Below, in pieces: positions 12,946 through 21,044 of a stretch of 21,044 nucleotides of DNA. The position numbers and the translations under genes are program-made. The notes beneath the pieces are model-generated. The model was not told the DNA's origin and searched no databases. It saw only the letters and a list, made by a program, of their open reading frames with translations. Source of the stretch: Armadillidium nasatum (Eukaryota > Arthropoda > Malacostraca > Isopoda > Armadillidiidae); contig SEYY01010647.1 of the NCBI GenBank assembly GCA_009176605.1, positions 1-21,044 on the forward strand. The letters are read 5' to 3'. The number at the start of each line of letters is the position of its first letter. Position 1 is the stretch's first letter.

Positions 12946-13148
12946 CACTGCTAAAATTGTCCTAACGAATCGTTGGGACAAGTGGCAAAAAAAATGTCAC
13001 AACAAAATTTGTCAGTTACTTTTTTATTAGAAAATAAATCGGTGAAGCGACTTTCTTATGCTTAACATGTATTTTATCTATTGAAAATTTTACTCTAACA
13101 TTTTTTTACCCATTGTCCCAACGATTCGTTAGGACAATTTTTGCAGTG
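12946..13148 (+). mobile_element. MITE, copy 2 of 2
   Basis: 203 bp, starting CACTGCTAAAATTGTCC and ending with the inverse ...GGACAATTTTTGCAGTG, with TA on each side (12944-12945 and 13149-13150). The terminal inverted repeats are about 50 bp with few mismatches. The interior shares long words with copy 1 in the same orientation (ATTAGAAAATAAATCGGTGA, ATGCTTAACATG, TATTGAAAATTTTACT). No coding capacity. This is the cleaner copy and defines the family's ends. Confidence 0.92.
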
Positions 13149-13150
13149 TA

Positions 13151-13792
<642 letters not shown>

Positions 13793-13794
13793 AA

Positions 13795-13819
13795 TATATA
13801 TAATATATATATATATATA

Positions 13820-13913
<94 letters not shown>
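13795..13913. repeat. Imperfect (TA)n array at the SINE 5' end
   Basis: About 118 bp of TA with several phase slips, immediately upstream of the SINE head. Confidence 0.93.
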
Positions 13914-14317
13914 CGGTGGTTTTATTTTTAAGGTGTTGAATTTCAAATGGGATACCAACTTTATTACATGAAACACTAGTAAGAGGTGTGTGAAATTATT
14001 GCTTGATTCCGATAGCAATAATAGTTGTCTCATCTCGATTGAAGATATCGAGTGGAGTAGGTTTTTTTTCTAACATTCAGATTTCGGTTTGAGTTCTCGT
14101 TACTTTTAACATATTTAATGTTATTAACAACGATTTTCATTTTTTATATAATAATATTGATATTAATAAACATTTTTACGTATATATTGTAATGTTGTTT
14201 TACGTGTTTTTTTATCCATGTGATAATAATGTCGCTGACAAAACGTGTAAGATTGGAATCACTGACCCGATGTGATACCGTCAGTATAAATATGTGCATC
14301 TCAAGAATCTTTTTCAG
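13914..14317. other. Unassigned DNA ending in a splice-acceptor-like site
   Basis: Non-repetitive sequence with a 9-bp perfect stem (ATTATTGCT at 13995-14003, AGCAATAAT at 14014-14022). It ends in a pyrimidine-rich TCTTTTTCAG (to 14317), after which similarity to copy B begins. It may be intron remnant. Confidence 0.45.
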
Positions 14318-15514
14318 GACTGGGGGAGGACGTCTTATATTTATTGACTATGTACGCCAATTCGTATAATATTTGCGACATCTTAGAGGTGGTTTTTGAT
14401 TCCACCGTTGGGATGTCATTTGAGACTGGTTTCGATTTTCAAGAAAGTCCCCAAAAAATAGTCGAAAATGCACAAAATAAAATTTACATCTGGTGTTACA
14501 GATACATTCGTCAAAGAACATCTGCCGAACATTAATATTCTACTTACTTTTGCTCTAACAAATCCTGAAGAAGGAAATTATCGTAACGAGGGCTGTGGAG
14601 AAAGGCTTGAACTGATGTTAATTTTTTGGGGGGACTTTCCCTCCTAGGAATTTCATTCAGATCTCCTAGATCCTTTCATCACTCAAGGTAGAAGGCAAAA
14701 GCAATTTACTCTCTGAAAACAATTCTCCTTCGGAATCAATTCGTACTCAAGCCTGTCGATTATAATGAAATCAGAGATGTATGCATATTTCTTGTATGTC
14801 TCTACGTGAAGGCAAGGATTCGATTACCTATCGCACATCAGCTAGGCGAATATACATAAATTCAGTAACCATATGTGGTATGTCATCAAAAACTTCAGGA
14901 TTCGCATTACTTGATACAAACGGTCCAGTTGAAACTAAAGTGTTAATGGTCGAATCCCTAAATTGTTCTGAACATGAAGTGGACAAGGTAAAAAATTAAC
15001 TATCGATCCGTGAAACTTGGATGAATATATAGGACTAGAAACTGAAAATTTTATTTCACAATATTCAAAAACATTCTTTGAAATTTTTTGAATTAATACG
15101 AATTTCTTGGAAAAGCTTCCGTCAGAGTGGAATAATAATAATCAATACCAACAAGGTCTACAAATTATAAAAAGCCTGGAAAGTAGTTAACGATGCTGTG
15201 GACCATGGTGTGAAACTAAAGAAAGATTATAATAATAAATTTCAAACAACGGACGAAGAAGAAGAAGCAAAACATTCGCAAAATTGAATCTGAATAGAGG
15301 TGCAAAATATTCAGATACGAAAATATCTACGCTATATAAATAAATCTGAAGACAGGACGGGAAAATATATTAATTCCGTATACTAACGAAAGAAAGTAAT
15401 ATTAATATTGATTTCAAATTTGTACTACATTCCGAAAATGTAGAATTATGAATAACAAATAGGAAGAAATAAACTGATTGCGACAAGTGTTTTAACAAAT
15501 CTTTCCCAACCATT
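14318..15514 (+). pseudogene. Decayed exon of an uncharacterised arthropod-type protein family, copy A
   Basis: After an AG acceptor at 14316-14317, an open frame encodes 'VVFDSTVGMSFETGFDFQ'. The frame then shifts and continues with 'FVKEHLPNINILLTFALTN', 'CGERLELMLIF', 'ETKVLMVESLNCSEHEVDK', 'KLTIDP', 'FLEKLPSEWN', 'YQQGLQIIKSL' and 'KVVNDAVDHGVKLKKDYNNK', ending in an acidic DEEEE run. Stops and frameshifts are numerous, so it is not functional. The segment includes a 3' flank with AATAAA at 15468-15473. An inverted paralogue lies at 17446-18613. I recall similar uncharacterised proteins from arthropods, notably the NDxxERGVKL-type block, but cannot name the family or a function. Confidence 0.7.
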
Positions 15515-15557
15515 AATTCATATCATATCTATGAGATTATCATCTTAAATGTGGTAT

Positions 15558-15630
15558 TATTATCTACTCTTTAGGGGGATAAAGTATTATCTACTCTTTA
15601 GGGGGGTAAAGTATTATCTACTCCTTAGAT
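15558..15630 (+). repeat. 27-bp tandem repeat, about 2.7 copies
   Basis: Unit TATTATCTACTCTTTAGG plus GGGATAAAG, at 15558-15584 and 15585-15611 (one mismatch) and partially at 15612-15630. Each full unit carries a run of five or six G, unusual in this AT-rich setting. Confidence 0.9.
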
Positions 15631-15706
15631 GAAACCTTTTAGGGGGTTTGATGTCTTGAAATTTTCATAGAACTTAATTTCTCACCTCTAGCTAAACGCC
15701 ACCCTA

Positions 15707-16327
<621 letters not shown>

Positions 16328-16425
16328 AATTCTGTTTCAACTATCGTTAATCCAGAGGTATTCTAAAATAGAAAATTGATAAGGTTCTCTCCTAGATTAG
16401 AAGATAAAAGAAATATTCCGATTGA

Positions 16426-16669
16426 AATGGAACAAAAGAAACAAAAGACTGTAGACAGTGAAATCGACACAGAAAAGGATCTGTATACCAAAAAGCTTCA
16501 TATTGAGACAGAAAAGAAAGGGGAGATGAGACAGAGAAAGTTATATATTGATGACAGAAAGTCCACATCAGAGATAGTGAATTGGCAGATTCTGACAATC
16601 AAACTATATAAAAATGATCATCATCTGACAACACTGATTAAAAAACGAACTACGTCAAAAAAAATTTAA
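16426..16669 (+). CDS. Possible small charged hypothetical protein or exon fragment
   Basis: The first ATG of this frame is at 16426; it encodes about 80 residues to a TAA (16667-16669), and the frame stays open upstream to about 16376. The translation is rich in Glu, Lys and Asp ('[20 protein letters not shown]') and looks coiled-coil-like, unlike the Ile-Tyr repeats around it. It shows no domain I recognise and has no paired exon or promoter I can support. It could be a chance frame in A-rich DNA, or a fragment of a transposon-encoded protein. Low confidence. Confidence 0.25.
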
Positions 16670-16862
16670 GAATTATTTACTGTTATTTCATATATCTTCA
16701 TCATCAATTTTTTTTTTTTTTTTTGCAATACAATAAAACATGCCAATGGGAGTATAGATGCATATGTAAATTTTTTGGTAGAAATCTCTCCATCGCAGCA
16801 TTTATGTCTCGTATACATTTAAATTTACATCACGGACAACTTCTTGCTGAATACAAGGCACG

Positions 16863-17006
<144 letters not shown>

Positions 17007-17098
17007 ACAAATTATCTCACAAAATAATATTTAAAATTTTGAACTAGAACGAATGAATTTAGAATCTAATCTAAAAAAGTCCCTATTCATAAAAAGAC

Positions 17099-17104
<6 letters not shown>

Positions 17105-17129
<25 letters not shown>
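17105..17129. repeat. Poly-T tract of 25 bases
   Basis: Uninterrupted T within a short AT-rich spacer (17003-17241) that otherwise shows no feature. Confidence 0.9.
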
Positions 17130-17238
17130 GCATACCTAAAGACATTGAAATCGCCGATGATAATTTGCAGAAAGTTCTTAAAATCTGCTAAAATTGTATT
17201 AAAAAGCATGCTTATGTAAACATGCCTCAAGCTGACAG

Positions 17239-17382
<144 letters not shown>

Positions 17383-17445
17383 CCGCGATAATTTCAAGAC
17401 ACCACCTTAAAACGTTTTACATAAAGGATAGATAAAACTTCTAAA

Positions 17446-18613
17446 AATTGGTTGAGAAAGATTATGTACAACACGTGTCTCAATCAGTTTATTTCTTCAT
17501 ATTTTTTATTCATAATGCTACATTTTCTGAATGTAGTACATATTTCAAATCGATATTAATATTCCGTTCGTTAGTATACGGTATTAATATATTTTCCCGT
17601 CCTGTCGTAGGATTTATTTATATAGCGGAGATTTTTCCGTATCTGAATATTTGCGCCTCTATTCAGATTCAATTTTGAGAATGTAGTGCTTCTCTTCTTC
17701 GTCCGTTGTTATTAGAAATTTATTATTATAATCTTCCATTAGTTTCACACCACGTTCCGCAGAACCATTTTCTACTTTCAGGCTTTTTTTCAATTTGCAG
17801 TCCTTGAAGGGTATTATTCCACTCTAACGGGTGCTTTTCCAAGAAATCCGTATTAATTCAAAACATTTCAAAGAATGTTTTTGAATATTGTGAAATAAAA
17901 ATTTCAGTGCTTAATCATAAATATTTATTCAAGTTTCACGGATCGATAGTAAATTTTTTTTTACCTTGTCCTCTTGATGTTTTGAACAATTTAGGGCTTT
18001 GACCATTAACACTTCAGGTTCAACTAGACCGTTGGTATCAGAGAATGCTAATCCTGAAGAGTACGTTGACAGATACCGCATTTAATTACTGAATTTATAT
18101 AAATTTGCTTCACTGATGTCTTTATTTACGTCTCTATCTGAATGAAGATCACATAGGAATTGTAAACCTCAAAGAGAAACCTCTGCTTCAATAGGTGATC
18201 TAATCTGTCTTTACATAGAAATGTACAAGAAATAGGCATACGTTTATGATTTCATTATAATCGACAGACGTGAGAACAAATTGATTCAGAAAGAGCGATA
18301 AAACGATATGAAATAATACATCTGGGAGATATTCCTCGCAGGGGAATTCTCTCAAGAAAAATTATCATCAGTTCTAGCATTTCTCTACAATACTCGTAAG
18401 GATGATTTCCTTTTTTAAGATTTGTTAGAGCAAAGGTAAGTAGGATATCAGTGTTCGTTATATGTTCTTTGACCAATATATCTATTTCTTGAAAATTGAA
18501 ATATCGGACTCAAAGTACGTTCCAACAGTGGAATCAAAAGCAACCTTTAAGATAATTCTCATAGATATGACATGAATAGGCTTACATAGTCAATAAATAT
18601 AAAACCCACAATC
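17446..18613 (-). pseudogene. Decayed exon of the same arthropod-type family, copy B (inverted)
   Basis: The minus strand reads, after a TTTTCAG acceptor (18614-18620), the same order of blocks as copy A: 'FDSTVG', 'VKEHITNTDILLTFALTN', 'EYCREMLELMIIFLERIPLR', 'PEVLMVKALNCSKHQEDK', 'TIDP' and 'SAERGVKLMEDYNNKF' with 'TTDEEKHYILKIESE' after it. The 3' flank is shared too, including a conserved TTTATT (17488-17493, AATAAA on the minus strand). The C-terminal block is better preserved than in copy A, while other parts carry more stops. It lacks about 46 bases that copy A has near 14450-14497. Like copy A, it is non-functional, and the family's function is unknown. Confidence 0.7.
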
Positions 18614-18625
18614 CTGAAAACAATT

Positions 18626-19329
18626 AATAGACTCTATGACTCACTTACACTTACTCTAAAAACATGATCTTTCAATGGGCGTTCATTTGAACGAACTTTG
18701 AGAGCACACTTGGTAAATGAACGCACATTAATTATAGTTCCAGGAATGTCGAAAATGAAATATCGTTGTTAATTATAGTTTCAGAAAGTAAAACATTAAA
18801 TAAGTTAAAAGTACCGAGAATTCATCCCAACTGATTTTGGACTTAATCAAGAACTTTAAAATCTCTAAAGTGATTCTAACTGTGAATCTAACTCGAACCT
18901 TTCGTCAAACGTGTCATTTTCGTTAACAAATACATATACTCAGTAAATGAGCAAACTCTATCTAAAAATAGGCTCAGGAATTTTACTTCAAATGTATTTC
19001 CTAGTTGCAACTTTATTATTTACTATCACTCTAAATCTGTTATAAAATTGACGAAAACATACTTTAGACACGTTTCGTTTTATTTCGCTCACGTTTCTCT
19101 CGTTTTGAGTGTCTGTAGATATTTGCAAGTGGTATTATCGTATGTGTATTTAATTGCTGATTTGTTGATTGAGTTTATTGAGAGATTATACTTGACTGTG
19201 TAAATTTCAGTTTCTTCAGAGTTATGTGAAGACAAAAAAATTAAAATAAAATAAAATAAAAAAATTAAAAAATTAAAAAAAATTTTTTTACAAATATTTT
19301 ATAATAATATTAATTTTTTTTATTTAAAA
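18626..19329. other. Unassigned AT-rich DNA
   Basis: No open frame longer than expected by chance. It contains two close copies of TTAATTATAGTTYCAG (about 18729 and 18770) and a small GTTCATTTGAAC palindrome near 18681. A/T homopolymers fill 19235-19330. No gene is recognised. Confidence 0.5.
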
Positions 19330-19475
19330 ATAAAGTTCGCATTTCACGGGCTTTGCCCTATTCGAGGAGAGGAACTTTTCTAGATAGTTTCCACCTGAGA
19401 ACCACATAAGGAATCGAACCAGCGTCTTATAGTACGTGAGTCAATCACTCTACCGTTATGCCACTGTAGCCATGC
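19330..19475 (-). mobile_element. Short tRNA-derived SINE with LINE-like 3' tail
   Basis: On the minus strand the head starts near 19471 (GGCTACA). TGGCATAACGG (19453-19463) matches the pol III box A pattern, and GGTTCGATTCC (19410-19420) matches box B exactly. GGCTACA can pair with TGTGGTT after box B through G-U wobbles, as an acceptor stem would. The anticodon arm is too degraded to assign an amino acid. A spacer follows, then CCTCGAATAGGGCAAAGCCC GTGA (about 19345-19368), resembling the LINE A 3' end, then an AT-rich tail. Total about 145 bp. The tRNA-like head is clear; element boundaries are approximate. Confidence 0.75.
19348..19358 (-). repeat. GGGC-AAA-GCCC stem-loop in the SINE tail
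   Basis: Four-base stem with a 3-base loop. It sits where the 3' ends at 3818-3828 and 8046-8056 have GGGC-TCT-GCCC: stem the same, loop different, flanks similar. Confidence 0.65.
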
Positions 19476-19910
19476 TTTCGAAGCTGATAAACGTTATTCG
19501 GAAAATTATTTATGCAAATGACGATAAAAATATCGTTCCACTGAACAACTTTTTTCTTATTATATAGAAACTACGAAGGCGAAAAAACCTGAAGTACATT
19601 TTTTAGATAAAAACAATTTTGAACACCAAAAATACTAAAAAATAAAATAAAAGTTAATTAATTAAGAGTTATAAGTACGAATCAATTAACAGAATTAACA
19701 GCAAAAGAGGTCTAACCTTGTGAATATCGACTGTTTCAGCACGTAATAGTAATGTAAAAAATGGTATTGCACAATTATATACATTATTTACGTTATTTTT
19801 ATAATATTTCGTCTTAGTTTTAAAATATTAAAAAAAAAATAAAAAAAATAAAAAAATTCCCCCTTTTTTTTAGCTCCAAATTAGCGATAAATTTTCTTAA
19901 ATTTTCTTTC
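19476..19910. other. Unassigned AT-rich DNA
   Basis: No gene, tRNA or repeat family recognised; ends in A/T homopolymers around 19820-19870. Confidence 0.5.
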
Positions 19911-20160
19911 CCCGACGTGATGCGGCAACTTGCCAGATGCCAAGGCTAATACGCCATTGAAGTCGTATATACGATCTACTGTTAATTGATCGTACTTATT
20001 ACTCGAGGGAGAGCATCACTAACTCTCATTGCGTGTGGACGTGTTTCACTCGCTCTAAACTCGTGATGGCCTGAATGGCAGTATTTTGTCTGCCTCTTAG
20101 GACGGCATATCCCCTCGTAGGTGAGGTCCGCTCTCAAAAGCAAAGCATAAACTTATTAAA
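19911..20160. other. GC-richer unassigned island
   Basis: About 200 bp near 50% GC, conspicuous against its surroundings. It contains nested short complementary arms (GGAC...GTCC enclosing CCTC...GAGG, about 20100-20131). There is no open frame of note and no tRNA boxes that I can find. It could be an unrecognised SINE, an exon remnant or a regulatory patch. Confidence 0.4.
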
Positions 20161-20257
20161 ACACGTAATTAATTTTTTTTTTTATTTTTAGTTTACAAAA
20201 TCTTTTTCCGTAGCTAATTTACCTAAAAAAATGTTTTCAAATCATTTCGTCTTCACG

Positions 20258-20382
<125 letters not shown>

Positions 20383-20421
20383 TTTAATAAGAGTATAATT
20401 TTTATACTTTTAATTTTTTTA

Positions 20422-20428
<7 letters not shown>

Positions 20429-20456
<28 letters not shown>
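20429..20456. repeat. Poly-T tract of 28 bases
   Basis: Uninterrupted T shortly after the (TA)n array. Confidence 0.92.
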
Positions 20457-21044
20457 CAATATGGAGAGGGTAACACAGTGAAATGAATTAGTAAAATACG
20501 AAGGTGGTCTCATTGTCAGGAAATTTTATAGAACGGAAAAAAACTACTACATATATTTTGCTTTAAGTATGACGTATGATTTGAAAAAGAGTATAAATAT
20601 TGTGTGATATTGGCTTCCTGTAAATTTTTAAAACGAGACGTTTTTTTTCTGTAAGTTAAGTAGGTGGAGAAAAGGTGGGTGTATTACTGTTATTTTTTTG
20701 ATTTCGTATGTTAATTGATGGAGTAAGGTTGTTAATTTGTAGTAAAAAATTGTGTGGTCGGAAAATTGTTTGGTACCACAGCCAATATATCATCCACACA
20801 TTCGAAACCAGGAGTTAATGATGCTATAAAGGGGTGTGAGAGTTAGTACCTGAGTTTCATAAAATTCCAGGTATTAATTATCATTAATTGAGTTTAAACT
20901 GTTTGCCCATTCCTGTTCCGAAAATTTGTCTATTGAAACTTATTGAAAGAGAAAACGTTTTATTTCATGAAAATTTTTATTAATTCGGTATAAAATTAAT
21001 TAGGGAGGTGGGCAATGCCGTATTTATTAAGAATTGTGTAAGAA
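20457..21044. other. Unassigned DNA to window end
   Basis: Mixed AT-rich sequence without homopolymers or microsatellites and without a long open frame. I recognise no gene, RNA or element in it. Confidence 0.5.

Noticed and set aside
15558..15630. CRISPR-like repeat
   Set aside because: The 27-bp units are directly tandem with no spacers, and the context is an animal genome.
17448..17678. Plus-strand frame of 76 codons
   Set aside because: It is antisense to the 3' flank of the copy B pseudogene; the matching flank of copy A does not keep it open.
19400..19471. Functional tRNA gene on the minus strand
   Set aside because: Boxes A and B are good, but the D and anticodon arms do not fold into a cloverleaf, the acceptor stem relies on several G-U pairs, and a LINE-like tail follows.

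Overview
The window looks like accessory DNA from a very AT-rich animal nuclear genome. An arthropod, most likely a crustacean, is my best guess, at moderate confidence. The guess rests on three things recalled from family knowledge: Jockey/I-group LINE fragments of the kind common in crustaceans, a Tc1-like transposase of the 'MEELTEF' type, and two decayed copies of an uncharacterised protein family that I associate with arthropods. No intact host gene, functional tRNA gene or rRNA gene is visible. Nothing bacterial (operons, CRISPR, IS elements) is present.

The layout alternates microsatellites and dead transposons. Nineteen (TA)n arrays of about 60 to 230 bp total roughly 2.5 kb, about 12% of the window by my own count. 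There are also (TTA)n/(AAT)n tracts, an 81-bp (GA)n and several poly-T/A runs, the longest 60 T.

0-3.6 kb: microsatellites, a short 15-18 bp repeat word, and a small pseudogene with one in-frame stop (3174-3554). 3.8-4.5 kb: 3' end of LINE family A (minus). 4.7-8.7 kb: a 5'-truncated, decayed LINE of family B (minus), with APE endonuclease and reverse transcriptase remnants. It is interrupted by an ~0.85 kb foldback-type insertion and by an 83-bp retroposed piece of a family-A 3' end with an 11-bp target duplication. 9.3-10.6 kb: a Tc1-like element with recognisable terminal repeats, sitting exactly between two (TA)n arrays. 11.1 and 12.9 kb: two copies of one ~200-bp MITE family. 12.24-12.46 kb: 3' end of a second family-B LINE (plus). 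13.5-13.8 kb: a tRNA-Ala-derived SINE between two (TA)n arrays. 14.3-15.5 kb (plus) and 17.4-18.6 kb (minus): inverted paralogous copies of a decayed protein-coding exon with a shared 3' flank. 19.33-19.48 kb: a second tRNA-derived SINE whose tail resembles the LINE-A 3' end. The remainder is unassigned AT-rich DNA.

The most interesting signals concern how the elements relate to one another: a probable SINE/LINE partnership through a shared 3' stem-loop tail, a family-B LINE 3' hairpin conserved through a G-U wobble and followed by an AT tail that appears to seed (TA)n arrays, the MITE pair, the Tc1-in-TA-array arrangement, and the inverted pair of arthropod-type pseudogenes. All product and family names come from reading translated motifs by eye; no database search was run.
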